Assembly (NCBI GenBank): GCA_041071465.1
Contig: CP163498.1
Coordinates: 5,784,001-5,848,000 of the forward strand
DNA length: 64,000 nucleotides
Source of the DNA: Pseudomonas putida
Lineage (GTDB): Bacteria > Pseudomonadota > Gammaproteobacteria > Pseudomonadales > Pseudomonadaceae
Direction of reading: 5' to 3'
Part shown: one piece after another, positions 26,601 to 35,914 of the stretch
Numbering within the stretch: position 1 is the first letter of the stretch
Layout: every line of letters starts with the position of its first letter
Program-made: the position numbers and the translations under genes
Notes under the pieces: model-generated
Databases searched by the model: none
What the model was told of the DNA's origin: nothing
The model's input: only the letters and a program-made list of their open reading frames with translations

Positions 26601-27211
26601 AGCAAGGCCAAAGCCTCGCGATCGCGCTTTTCGGCGAACAGCCAACCGGCCAGGGTCTGGCGCAGCCCGGCACTGCCTGGGTACTGCTGATCCAACCGCT
26701 GCAACTGGCGAATCGCCCCAGGGCGCTGGCCCGGCAGATTGCCGCGCACGCGCCAGTAGTCCAGGGCCAACTCCAGGCTGGGTGGCTCGTCAGCAAACAG
26801 CTGCTCGTACACCGCCAGTGCCTCTTCATAGCGGCCGGTCACCGCCAACAGGCGCGCCTGCTGCAAGCGCCGCGCAGACTCGGGGTGTTGCAGCTCAAGC
26901 AGGCGACTGGCTTGGCGTGCTTGCAGGCTGCCAGGTGCCACGGCACTGATCCGGGCGCCCAATTGCTCGGCAGCGCTGCTGTTCTTTTCGCGCAGTGCCA
27001 GGCTCAAGGCTGCCAGCAATACATCCGGATTGCGCGGTTCCAGCAACTGCAGCCGGCCCAGTGCATCACGGACCAGGTCGTCACGGTGCAGCGCTTCGCC
27101 GCGACGTACCTGGTCCAGCAGCCATTGGCGCTGCTCATCGGCATCCTTGGGTTGCGCCGCTGCCTGGCAGGTGACTGTCGCCAGCATCAGCACGCCGATC
27201 ATTCGTTGCAT
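23693..27211 (-). CDS. bcsC: Cellulose synthase subunit BcsC (TPR outer-membrane exporter)
   Basis: The product has 1172 residues. A signal peptide covers residues 1-19 (MQRMIGVLMLATVTCQAAA). About 18 TPR-type helical repeats follow up to roughly residue 830, with typical W/Y/L...A..P spacing such as DASLHGALGYALMSQKRYDQ. The last about 340 residues alternate polar and hydrophobic, with many Trp and Tyr, and form the 16-strand beta-barrel that releases the glucan. The length fits the family (about 1150). The gene overlaps bcsZ by 13 bases and is the last large gene of the operon. It works in the periplasm and outer membrane. Confidence 0.95.
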   Translation of the reverse strand: MQRMIGVLMLATVTCQAAAQPKDADEQRQWLLDQVRRGEALHRDDLVRDALGRLQLLEPRNPDVLLAALSLALREKNSSAAEQLGARISAVAPGSLQARQASRLLELQHPESARRLQQARLLAVTGRYEEALAVYEQLFADEPPSLELALDYWRVRGNLPGQRPGAIRQLQRLDQQYPGSAGLRQTLAGWLFAEKRDREALALLDQLSRDPGARDAAAQREFDYLAGQAVSASSAVAWQAFVQRYPASPLLAQASENLQQQRKLLADPAWQAGQRGKALLDKGRHAEAEAQLRRALRQYPDDASLHGALGYALMSQKRYDQANASFRAATDKEQDSYKISKWSDMASASRYWAVIQSGDRALAANDLPTARSRYQQARQQRPNDEFALLGLADVLMAEGNTVAAERQFLQVRRMAPDNGIAVRGLMRVYQAQSPDKAQAFLDSLPARQQTQFAGLRRSLALARLRQQGDEALQREDWSTASQVLNQAASLAPDEPWLVYQLANSLRHQGRTAEADAAFARVVQHQPHDPATRYAHGLFLESSDRDALALDSLGAIPQPAWTPDMHALEQRIQRRMTQASAQQLQAQGRNADATALLEASLARGEASPDDLMLLADWAAALGEPGKARGYYQRVLAVQPGRADARLGVMESAVAEGNLAQARHMLGVQVPQLAADDSNAQRRLAAVWVALGEHQQAARQLDRVAAQQTRPDPLLRRDAARLVVQEDPQRALDLYAAAMADAQMLDRAALAPRDDCALTLASREQEGDDWLARSLRSDVDALYRQRNTHVTLMHDYGWREDDGTPGTSELSKHSTLLHVDTPWQDGTAFARVERIGMDAGAFEQNDEGRYTPDFGSCQFVGQTADGKTLPACTGGSQTANGSVLALGWQGSRWAFDLGTTQGYAINNWLGGATVNGDLGQVGWSLTASRRPMSNSLLSFAGARDRPTGVRWGGVTANGATLGLSWDQGGDNGVWASLGHHWLYGENVADNQRTRAMAGYYHRVVEKADERVRVGLTLMHWRHDKDLSGYSLGQGGYYSPQRYSSVGVPVSYAWRNYDWSVLLEGSVSWSQAHSDSSRLYPHAHVNRKVLAQHGVDSNIDAMTEASDSSGLGYRVRGLFERRLSDQWVLGGGFDWQHSDDYAPSHGMLYLRYLFEPWRGNLALPVTPLEPYSEWR

Positions 27212-28317
27212 GGCGCGCTCCAGGCCGGCAACAAGCGGCCGTGCGGGTCAAAACGATAACGGGCCTCATCCCAGCCTTGGCCGAACAGCACCAGCACCTG
27301 GCTGTAATACGCCTTGGCCTCGACCGGCTGATCGCGCAAACGCTGACGCTGGGCCGCCAAGCCGGCCACGTGCGCCGGCGAGGCTGCCAGCAATGGCAGC
27401 AATGCCGCAGAAAAGCCGGCCGGCCCCTGGCCGCTAGCTTCGCCGCTGCGTGCGTCCGCGCGCTCGGGGGGGAGCCCCTGGCGCTGGGTCAATGCCGCCA
27501 TCGGCGCGTAATGGGCGACCAATTCGTTGCGTTGCACCGCATCCTTGGCCAACATGCCGACCCACAGGTACACACGAATGGCGTCGTAATCACCGGCACT
27601 GCCATGCTGCGGGTCTGCCGCTGGCTTGCCGGCCGGTGTCCACAGCAACCAGTCCGGGGCGAAGCCCTTTGGCGACGAAGCCAACCACAAACGCCGCGTA
27701 TTGGCCGCCAGCTCTCCCCACAAGGGGTCCACCTCGCTGAAGCGGTCGAACAGCTGCAGCGGCAGGTAGCTGGGGTTCAGGCGGGTACCCTGGGCGTCCT
27801 CGAAGCCGTAGTCACCTGGCAGCAGCATCACCCCAAGGCCTGGGAGCTTGCGCACGGTCTGCGCCGCGATACGCCACAGCAGGCGCTGGCCCAGTTGCGT
27901 GTATGCGGGCTGCTGCCACAAGCGCCCTGCTTCCAGCAGGCTGTAGGCGATCCACAGGTCGGCATCGCTGGCGTTGTTGGCGTCCAGCACCTGCCATTGC
28001 TGCTGCTCGTTACGCCCCCACAGCCAGGCCGGCAGGTGCCTGGCCAGGTCACCTTCGGCGAGGTTGTTGCCGGTCCAGCGCAGCAACTGGGCGAAGGCGT
28101 CGCGGTCATTGCCCACCAAGGCGAAGAACAACCCATAACTCTGCCCTTCCGACGTGGTGATCAAGCGCGCGTCACTCGGGTCGATCACCCGGCCGTCCGC
28201 ACTCACCAGCTCGGCCTTGAAACGTTCCCAGGCAGGCCATGAGCACGCCGCCTCGGCATTGGCGAAAACGGGCAGGCCCAGGGCGACCAACCCTACCAGC
28301 ATCTGGCGCATCATCAC
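27199..28317 (-). CDS. bcsZ: Endo-1,4-beta-glucanase BcsZ (GH8)
   Basis: The product has 372 residues with a signal peptide in the first 21 (MMMRQMLVGLVALGLPVFAN). It is a GH8 cellulase. The general acid Glu57 lies in TTSEGQSYGL, and the NASDAD block at 115-120 holds the base and substrate contacts. Further landmarks are GDYGFEDAQGTRLNPSYLP and GDYDAIRVYLW. It trims the growing glucan in the periplasm, which is needed for proper cellulose export. Start codons overlap the end of bcsB (GTG/ATG/ATG in a row), so translation is coupled. Confidence 0.95.
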   Translation of the reverse strand: MMMRQMLVGLVALGLPVFANAEAACSWPAWERFKAELVSADGRVIDPSDARLITTSEGQSYGLFFALVGNDRDAFAQLLRWTGNNLAEGDLARHLPAWLWGRNEQQQWQVLDANNASDADLWIAYSLLEAGRLWQQPAYTQLGQRLLWRIAAQTVRKLPGLGVMLLPGDYGFEDAQGTRLNPSYLPLQLFDRFSEVDPLWGELAANTRRLWLASSPKGFAPDWLLWTPAGKPAADPQHGSAGDYDAIRVYLWVGMLAKDAVQRNELVAHYAPMAALTQRQGLPPERADARSGEASGQGPAGFSAALLPLLAASPAHVAGLAAQRQRLRDQPVEAKAYYSQVLVLFGQGWDEARYRFDPHGRLLPAWSAPCNE

Positions 28318-30603
28318 CTCGCCTCACCCAAGCGGCGCTTGCCGGCCCAGCGCAATGCTCGCCACAGCAAGAAAGCGAACAGCACCACGCACACCGCCGC
28401 GATCGCCGCCAACAACACCGGGTGCTCGGACAAGTGGAACCACAGCAGCAGCCACCACGGCAGCGCACCGACAAAATAGTGCTCGCCCACAAACTGGCTG
28501 CTCAGGCCACTGCTGCGCACCAGCGTTACCGAGCCTGCCACCGCATCGAGCTTGCCCACATCGCCAAGCACATCGCGCAGCAACGCGTAATCGCCGTCGC
28601 TGTTGGCCAACAAGGCGACCACGCTGCGCTGTTGGTGAAATGGCGATTTCAGGCCGGTGATGGCGGCAATCGGCGCCTGCGCACTGACTGCCACGCGGCT
28701 GCTCGCAGCCACCGGCTCGGTATCGAAGCGCTGGCCGCCAGGTAACCTTGCGCTGCGCCCCCTGCAGCAGCCAGTCACGCTGAGCGCTGAGCAGCAGGCC
28801 AAGGTTGGGCGCATCGCTCAAAGCCTCGGGCAGGTTGCCGATCAGCAACAAGTCGGCGTCTGCCGTTGCGGCGTGTTTCCAGTCATCGATCAGTTGCAGG
28901 CCAAGCGCCGGATAACCGATCTGCCCGGCTAGCCCGCCAACCGTGTCGAGCAACGTACCAACCTGCATCGCCGTGGGTTTGGCCGGCATGATGACCAGGG
29001 TCTCGGAAAGGTCGGCCATGCGGCTGAACGGGAAGCCGCTGCGGGCGAAGGCACGCAGGTCGGGCATGGCGATGTAATGGTGATAACCGGACAGGTCGAT
29101 GGTCGAGTTGTCGTCGATCGCTGCGCGCACGTCTACCGGCAGCGAGGTCTGGCAGCGGTCACGCTGAGCACTGCCCAGGGTACTGGCAAAGCTGAAATCG
29201 AAGCGGATGCGGTTGCGGTCGCCAATCTTCAGCGCCGGTACCAGCGACTTCTCGGTCACTGCCGTGTTGTCAGCGGACAGCACGGCCAGGCGCATTTGCT
29301 CGAGCGTACCGCCGCGCCGGTCATTGCCCACCAGCGGCATGCTGGTGATGTACTGGTCGTTGACGCTGATGCTCAGGCGCGATTCATCGGTCACCGCCGG
29401 CGCCGTGTAGCGATACAGGGTGCGTAGCGCAATGCCCTGGTTACGCCACACGAACAAGTCGGGTGGCAGGTTGAGCGCCAGTGTCACAGGTCGCGGTTGC
29501 AGGCCGCTGACTTGCAGTTGCTCAGGGTAATCCAGCAGCTCGGCAAAACGTACCGGCCGATCGGTGCGCGTCCAGTTCGGCGCATCGTAGGGCTGGCGCG
29601 GTTGCAAGGCAGTCATCTGCTCCACCTTCACCCGCGCGCCACGGAACAGGTTGTTGCCAACCGCCAGCGCCGAGGCCGCCTTGACCAGGTCGTCGTCGTT
29701 ACGGCCCAGCACCAATAGCACTTTGCTGAAGCGGTCGTCGGGGTGGTCGATCATCTGCAGCACCGGGCCATCGACCAGCGGGAACTGCTGCAGGTCGGCG
29801 AGCAGCGCCGGGCGGCGGTCGTTGCTGGCAAACACGATGCTCGGTGCAGGCTTGTCGCCACGGGCAGGCAATTGGTTGTACAGCACCGGAAAGCTGGCCT
29901 TGCGCCAACCGGCCTGGCTGCCGAAATAGGACGCCAGGATGGCCGCCGCACGCTGCTCGCCCAGGCTCGGCACGCCGCTGAACACCACCGGCAACTCCAC
30001 CTTGCCGGTATCGCGCGCGTCGAAAAATGGCAACGGGAAATACGCCAGGTCGTTTTCCAGCACCAGGGCTTGCTCGTGCAACTGCACCTGGCTCTTGCGG
30101 TTCAGGTTCAGCCACAGGCCGCTGTGCGCTGGGTCTTCGCAAATATCGGTGTAGTGCCCGACGAACTCCAGGCGTACTCGGTTGAAGTCGCTGAGCAGCT
30201 TCGGGTCCAGCGGCAGCTGGCGGCGCACGCGTTGCCCCAGCTGGTCCTTCTCCACCGGCACCACGCCCATCAATTCGTCATTGAGGTAAACACGCAGGTG
30301 CGACAGGTTCGGCAGCAGCGCCGGCGAAGGCGTGTAGTCCAGTTGCAAGCTGGCCTCGGTGGCCAGGCGGTCGCGACGCAAGCCGAACTCGATATGCTCG
30401 CTGTTGCGTACACCCAGCAGCAGGCTGTCGGATGCATGCCCAAGCTGCTCGAAGGTTTTCGCAACCGGCCAGTTCGGTACCGTGGGTGTAGGTATTGCGG
30501 GCTCGGCAAGCGGGGCTTGGGAGGTAGCAGCGGCGCTCTGCGACAAGGCGGTGAGCAGCGCCATCGCCAGGCCCCAGGCACGCGCGGGATAACCAGTCAT
30601 CAT
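28314..30603 (-). pseudogene. bcsB: Cellulose synthase regulatory subunit BcsB, frameshifted
   Basis: From the ATG at 30603 the frame encodes a signal peptide and the periplasmic BcsB domains (LRVYLNDELMGVVP, LPFFDARDTGKVELPVVF, LLVLGRNDDDL) for about 615 residues, then turns to nonsense. The correct C-terminus, with LPGGQRFDTEPVAASSR, VVALLANSDGDYALL and a final membrane helix (WLLLWFHLSEHPVLLAAIAA), continues one frame over to 28314. Removing one base from the C5 (G5 on the coding strand) at 28758-28762 restores one frame of about 762 residues ending at the bcsZ start overlap. BcsB anchors BcsA and guides the glucan through the periplasm. Taken literally, the protein would lose its membrane anchor. 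I think it is a consensus error. Confidence 0.85.
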
Positions 30604-33208
30604 GCGTCTCGATCAACAGGGTTCATGGAAGGGATTGCCCGCGGTGTGCGGGGCCAATAGCTGGCCAACCACAGCGCCAGCGTACGCAGTGGGCGCAAGC
30701 GCGCCCTCAGCCAGGGTGGCATGTGCTCGAACAGGCGCAGGTAACCGACACCGCCCAGCTTCAGTACATCGATCAGGCTGCGCAGCGGGCGCTCCACCTC
30801 ATGCTGCTCGCTCCAGCCAAGCCAGGCATCGGCACGGGCAAAGGTGCAGTGGACCAGATCGATGCGCTGTTGCTGGTCAAGTGCGTGGAACACCAGGCCC
30901 ACGTGTTGCCCGACGGTACGGGTGACACACGCCTGGAAGGCGAACTCACGCTGGCCGCGATTGAGCAGCAGACGTACCTGTTCCCCGGTTTCAGCTCTAG
31001 GCCTTGCTGCACCTGCAGGCCGACACCGCCATCGGAGTAATCGACCAGGGTGCAGGGGTAGGCATGACCGCTGGCCAGTACCAGCCCCGCCGGCAAGCGC
31101 ATCTGCACGCGGTGGGCACGGCGCACCTGGCGCACTTCGGCGGCCACGGCAACGGCGGCGCCAATGATCAGCAGGTTGTAGATCACCCACAGCGAACTGA
31201 CGATCACCGTGCCGATTTCTGCCGTGGGGCCGGTGAACAGGCGCCACACGGCAAAGCCCAGGCCAACCACGTTGAGCGCCGCCAACCACAGGTAAGGCTG
31301 GGCGATACGCCAGTCGAACTGCGCCTGCTCCATCAGGCCGCCTTTGGCGGTGACGTTGAACTTGCCCTTTTTCGGCGCGAACAGCGCCACCGTGGTCGGG
31401 CGGGCGATGTACCAGGCCAGCACGGTCTCGTACACCTCGCCCCAGAAGGTTTGCCGGTACTTGCCCTGCATGCGCGAGTTGGTCAGGCTGGCGTGGATCA
31501 TGTGCGGCAGCACGTACAGCAGAATCATCAACGCCGGTGCGTAGATGATGTAGGCATGCAGCAACAGGAACGCCAGCGGCGCGGTCAGGAATATCAGCCG
31601 TGGCAAGCCGGCCAGGAAGTGCAGCATGGCGTTGGCATAGCACACCCGCTGGAACAGGCTGAGCCCACGCCCGAACAACGGGTTGTCGGTGCGGAAGATC
31701 TGCACCATGCCACGGGCCCAGCGAATGCGTTGGCCAATGTGCGCCGACAGGCTTTCGGTGGCCAGGCCCGCGGCCTGCGGAATGCTCAGGTAAGCCGACG
31801 ACCACCCCTGGCGGTGCATGCGCAGGGCGGTGTGGGCGTCTTCGGTCACGGTCTCGACGGCAAAACCGCCGATGCTTTCCAATGCGGTGCGGCGCAGCAC
31901 GGCACACGAGCCGCAGAAAAACGCCGCGTTCCACATGTCGTTGCCATCCTGAATCAAGCCGTAGAACAGTTCGCCTTCATTGGGGCGACGGCGGAACGAG
32001 CCGAGGTTGCGCTCGAACGGGTCGGGCGAGAAGAAATGGTGCGGTGTCTGCACCAGCGCCAACTTCGGGTCTTTGAGGAACCAGCCCACGGTCATTTGCA
32101 GGAAGGAGCGCACCGGCACGTGGTCGCAGTCGAAGATGGCGATCAGCTCGCTGTCGGTCACACCCAGCGCATGGTTGAGATTGCCGGCCTTGGCGTGCTT
32201 GCTGTCGGGCCGCACGATGTAGCCCACCCCGGCTTCGTCGGCAAAAGCACGAAACGCATCACGGCGGCCGTCATCGAGGATGTAGATGCGCAGGCACTCG
32301 CGCGGCCAGTCCAGGCCCAGCGCGGCCAGTACCGTGGTGCGCACCACCGACAGGTCTTCGTTGTAGGTAGGAATCAACAAATCGACAGTCGGCCAGTGCT
32401 GCGGGTTGGCCGGCAGGTTGGCCGGTTTGCGCTGCAACGGCCAGCTGGTCTGGATGTAACCCAGGATCAATACGAACCACGAATAGGTTTCGGCTGCCAA
32501 CAGAATCACCCCGAACACCAGGTCGGTGGTGTCGTTCCAGTTCAGGGTCGAGGTGTAGCGCCACCACAGGTAGCGGCACGAGATAATGGTCGACAGCACG
32601 ATCAGCATCAGGGTCGGGAAGCGCCCCGGCATGTGTCGCACCAGCATGGCAATGCCCAGCAACAGGCAGATGAACATCAGTTGCGCCAGGTAGCCGAACG
32701 GTTCAGTCACGCACAGCAGGGCCAGGCTTGCGGCGCACACCGTCAACACGCTGTAGAACACCCGCCTGGCGAGCACGCTAAGGCCGCGCAGGCGTGCCGA
32801 GGCTTCGTGCCTGAAAGCACTGGCGCGGTAGCGCGCGGGCACCCGATGCAGTGCATCGATCAGCAGCCCTCGGTAATGGCGCCCAACCTGGCCAACACCC
32901 CGCAGTCGCAAGCGCACTGCGCCCCATGCTCGGCGGCCAGGCCCTGTTGTGCGTGCCACCGGTTGACGGCGCACCAGCAACCACAGGCTCTGGATCAGCA
33001 GCCGTAGCGGGTCACCCAGGCTCGGGCGCTTGCCTGAAAGCTGCGGGTACAGGCGTTGGCGTTCGGCCAGCAATGCCTGCCAGGCGGGTGACTCCAGGCG
33101 CAGGAACAGAAAGGCCAGCCACACGCCCAAGGTAAACAGCCAGGCAACCGGTAGCCGCGCACCACGGGCGGTGAACCACGTATAGGCCGACAGAGGAGTC
33201 AAGGTCAC
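30600..33208 (-). pseudogene. bcsA: Cellulose synthase catalytic subunit BcsA, frameshifted near the 3' end
   Basis: It starts at the GTG at 33208, overlapping the bcsQ stop by four bases. Membrane helices surround a GT2 glycosyltransferase domain with DDG at 312-314, DCDH at 360-363, TED at 455-457 and QRIRW at 493-497, all hallmarks of cellulose synthase. A PilZ c-di-GMP domain follows, with RxxxR at 696-700 and DYSDGG at 723-728. After residue 742 the frame breaks. A fifth G in the run read as CCCC at 30983-30986 joins ELKPG to EQVRLLLNRG and gives about 869 residues, as in E. coli (872). The restored stop overlaps bcsB. The given sequence would lose the end of the PilZ domain and the C-terminal tail. 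Confidence 0.9.
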
Positions 33209-33912
33209 GGCCCGCGCCTCGTCAGGCAGCGTACCGCCAGGCTTTGTACGTCCCGGCAGGCCAGGCTCTGCGGGGCGTAATGGCCAAGCGGCGCCTTGCA
33301 CGCCAGGGCTTCGAGGAAGGCTTCGTCGCGGTGGACCACCTGGATCGGCAAGCGCTCACCGAACAGGTCGCGCCACACCATCAACAGGTCGCTCTGCAAA
33401 CGGCTGGCCGGGTCGTAGCGATTGACCAGCAGCATGTCGTAGTGCTCAACCGGTCGGCGCCCGAGCAGCAGGTGGCTGGCCATTTCGGCCTCAGCCACCA
33501 GTACCCGCACATCGGTCTCGATGCCGTTGCCAGCGCTGTCGGCCAACGGTTGCGGCAGGTCGAACAACACCCAATCGAACTGCTCAGCCAGTTCGGCCTG
33601 GCGAGCACGCCATGCCAGCGCGTCAGGCACAAGGTGCCGCGAACTGCCAGGCAGGTTGCCGAACGGCAGCAGGCACAGGCCATCGAGCACCTCATACACA
33701 GCATCGCTGGCCGGCCGCCCTTCCCGCTCGGCCAGCGCCCAGCCCTCGGACGTATCCAGCGGCAGGTTGAAGTGCAGGCCGAGCAAATTGCTTGGGCACA
33801 GGTCAATCAGCAGCACCCGCTCGCCCATACCCTGCAGCGCATAGCCCAGCGCAGCCAACAAGGCGCTGCGCCCCAGGCCTCCGCGCACCCCGTGCAGGGC
33901 CAGGCTGGTCAT
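33205..33912 (-). CDS. bcsQ: BcsQ (ParA/MinD-like ATPase of cellulose synthesis)
   Basis: The product has 235 residues. The deviant P-loop GVRGGLGRSAL at residues 8-18 replaces the usual KGGVGKT, as often seen in BcsQ. VLLIDLCPSNLLGLHF and WVLFDLPQP are the switch and Walker B regions. In E. coli BcsQ works with BcsR at the inner membrane to place and activate the synthase. The gene overlaps bcsR upstream and bcsA downstream by four bases each, so it is translationally coupled to both. Confidence 0.9.
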   Translation of the reverse strand: MTSLALHGVRGGLGRSALLAALGYALQGMGERVLLIDLCPSNLLGLHFNLPLDTSEGWALAEREGRPASDAVYEVLDGLCLLPFGNLPGSSRHLVPDALAWRARQAELAEQFDWVLFDLPQPLADSAGNGIETDVRVLVAEAEMASHLLLGRRPVEHYDMLLVNRYDPASRLQSDLLMVWRDLFGERLPIQVVHRDEAFLEALACKAPLGHYAPQSLACRDVQSLAVRCLTRRGP

Positions 33913-34127
33913 GACGAAACGCCCTCGCGCTGCCTGACAGCCGCGTACAACCCGTCCTGGCTGCTGGCCCGACAGCTTTCACCCAGCAACGGCCAGCGCT
34001 GCAGGGCTTGCTGAACGCCCACCAGCATCGAGATGTCCTGGTAGTTCAGCTCGGGCATGTCCAGGTGCTGGCGCAGTTGGGCGATGTCGTCGCTGCGGTC
34101 GGACGGGTCTGCCTTGCCAGTGATCAT
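33909..34127 (-). CDS. bcsR: BcsR, small cellulose biosynthesis protein
   Basis: The product has 72 residues. The central LRQHLDMPELNYQDIS stretch is typical of BcsR (YhjR), which binds BcsQ and activates cellulose synthesis. Four-base overlaps with bcsG and bcsQ place it in the operon. Small size, position and the motif together make the call good. No membrane segment. Confidence 0.85.
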   Translation of the reverse strand: MITGKADPSDRSDDIAQLRQHLDMPELNYQDISMLVGVQQALQRWPLLGESCRASSQDGLYAAVRQREGVSS

Positions 34128-35680
34128 GGGCGCTCCTTGGGGATGGGCTGCCAGTCAGGCTGGCCTTGCAGGCGCATGTAGGCGCGCCCCTGGTAATTCA
34201 GCACCTGCGCGCCGGCGGTTTCGGCAACCTGTTCGGTGGTTGGCAGGTCGGTCAGCAGGCCGGGCACATCCAGCACGTGCTGCTGGCCCAGGCCCGCGTA
34301 CACACGGGAGATCAGCTCGGACAACGCCAGGTAACTGGTGGCTGCCGTGACCCGCAGCGGCTCGCTGCGGGCAGGTTGGCCCATGCCGATGAACTTCAGC
34401 CCGACTGGCACATGGGTAATCGACGGCGTGGGGATTTCGCGCATGCCCGACAGCTGCATGCGGTCGCCATGCAACGCAGCGCCATGCTCTGGAACAATGG
34501 CCACCACTACCCGGCGGCCACTGCGCTCCAATTCGTCGAGGAAGGTGCCAAGCTCGCCGAACAGGCGATTGGCGCGGGTGGCGTAGTCGGCCACGCGGGT
34601 ACCGCCGTCGGCGGTGACGATACGGTTGCCGTCATGCAGGCTGATGCTGTTGTAAAACAGCGACACATGCTCATTCGCAGTGCTTTTGCGTTGCCCCCAC
34701 CAACGGCGCAATACCTCCAGGTCGCTGGCGATCGGCGAGCCGTCGAAGCCCACCAGTGCCCTTGGGAAGTCGGTATTGCGCATGCCCGGTTGTGGCATGC
34801 GCTGCTGGGTAATGTCACCGATGAAGTTGTCGAACCGGCCACTGTGGTTGAGCAAAGTGTTGCTCTGGAAACCCAGCCGGGCCAGGTTCTGGAACAACAG
34901 GCACTGCTCCGGGGCAGGCTGGTACAGGCCAGCATGCGACGACTGCCCACAGCTGGCACGCAGCACGCGAATGGCGGCTGGGCCGCTATAGGAAGTTGCC
35001 GAGTTGAACTGGTCGAAGACCACGTCCATGCGCGACAGCAACGGGTTGTCGCGCAGCCCCACGGCGGACAGGTCATCCCAGGCCAGCGAACAGATGTTGA
35101 TCACCAGCAGGTCGAACGGCTGTTCATCGGCATTCACGGCAGGAAACGCCGTTACCCGCTCGCGCTCGCTGGCGAAGAAGCGCTCAAGCCAGCTGTCGAG
35201 CGTGGCATTGTCAGCGGCTGCGGTGGTGGGCAGCGGTTCGGCCGGGGTGCTCGTCACCACGCCGGGCGCCTGGCCCGCCCCCAGCGATGGCAAGCCGCCA
35301 GCTGCCAACCAGGCCAGCCCCAGCAGGCTCAAGGTGCTCAGGCGCAGCCAATGGCGCAGGTACAGGTAACCCACCAGCAACAGCGTCAGCGCGCCCAACA
35401 GGTTCCAGTTGACGAAGCGGCCCAGCAGTTCAAGCAGGTAGTCCCACGAAAAATCCAGCACCCCCGGCTGCGCCAACAGGCGGCTGAAGGGTGGTAGCCA
35501 AGTGTCCTGGTAGAACAGCGCGATTGCGATGGGTACCGCCAGCAGTTGCCGGGCAATACGCAGCCACTTGCCCGGCAACGGGATCAGCAGAAACGCAGCG
35601 AACAGCAGGTTTGGCAATGCCTGGAAGTCGAGCATGCCAAGGGCGACCAACAAAAATTTGGCAAAAAAATAGAGGTTCAC
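34124..35680 (-). CDS. bcsG: BcsG, cellulose phosphoethanolamine transferase (5' end probably frameshifted)
   Basis: The N-terminal membrane helices (FLLVALGMLDF, LLFAAFLLIPLP) are followed by a periplasmic alkaline-phosphatase-like domain. The nucleophile Ser is in SATSYSGPAAIRVLRASCGQ, and PEHGAAL and ITHVPVGLKF are further active-site parts. It adds phosphoethanolamine to cellulose. As read, the start is a GTG at 35680 with GGGAGG directly against it, a poor arrangement. In another frame an ATG at 35736 overlaps the end of bcsF and encodes TLPVLARWPGLGG. One extra G at 35680-35682 would join it to VNLYFFAKF and give 537 residues, matching the longer E. coli N-terminus. All other operon junctions overlap, which supports this. 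Confidence 0.9.
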   Translation of the reverse strand: MNLYFFAKFLLVALGMLDFQALPNLLFAAFLLIPLPGKWLRIARQLLAVPIAIALFYQDTWLPPFSRLLAQPGVLDFSWDYLLELLGRFVNWNLLGALTLLLVGYLYLRHWLRLSTLSLLGLAWLAAGGLPSLGAGQAPGVVTSTPAEPLPTTAAADNATLDSWLERFFASERERVTAFPAVNADEQPFDLLVINICSLAWDDLSAVGLRDNPLLSRMDVVFDQFNSATSYSGPAAIRVLRASCGQSSHAGLYQPAPEQCLLFQNLARLGFQSNTLLNHSGRFDNFIGDITQQRMPQPGMRNTDFPRALVGFDGSPIASDLEVLRRWWGQRKSTANEHVSLFYNSISLHDGNRIVTADGGTRVADYATRANRLFGELGTFLDELERSGRRVVVAIVPEHGAALHGDRMQLSGMREIPTPSITHVPVGLKFIGMGQPARSEPLRVTAATSYLALSELISRVYAGLGQQHVLDVPGLLTDLPTTEQVAETAGAQVLNYQGRAYMRLQGQPDWQPIPKERP

Positions 35681-35728
35681 CCTCCCAGTCCAGGCCAGCG
35701 GGCCAGTACCGGGAGGGTGACGGTGGTA

Positions 35729-35914
35729 TTAGTCATTCTGGGGGCCCTGGCGTACAGCGCGGTGGCGTACGCCCAGTGGTTTCAGGTAACGGGGGGAAAG
35801 GCGACGGCGCAACCAAGTGCGCAGGGCCGCGCACAGGCGCAACATCAACAAAGCCAGGCCCAATGTGACCAGGGCTGTAATGCCGACCACCTGCAGCAGT
35901 TGCACGAAGTTCAT
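35729..35914 (-). CDS. bcsF: BcsF, small membrane protein of cellulose modification
   Basis: The product has 61 residues from the ATG at 35914, whose start overlaps the stop of bcsE by four bases. One membrane helix (VVGITALVTLGLALLMLRL) is followed by an Arg-rich cytoplasmic tail. Size, topology and position between bcsE and bcsG match BcsF (YhjT), which recruits BcsE to the membrane and supports BcsG. Sequence conservation in this family is low, so the name rests mainly on context. Confidence 0.85.
   Translation of the reverse strand: MNFVQLLQVVGITALVTLGLALLMLRLCAALRTWLRRRLSPRYLKPLGVRHRAVRQGPQND

Noticed and set aside
28324..28750. C-terminal tail of the uncorrected bcsB frame as a variant domain
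   Set aside because: Arg/Ala/Gly-rich nonsense. The true BcsB membrane anchor is encoded in the next frame over the same bases.
31004..33007. 667-codon plus-strand frame opposite bcsA
   Set aside because: It is an antisense shadow of bcsA with no recognisable domain. Cellulose synthase motifs are on the minus strand.
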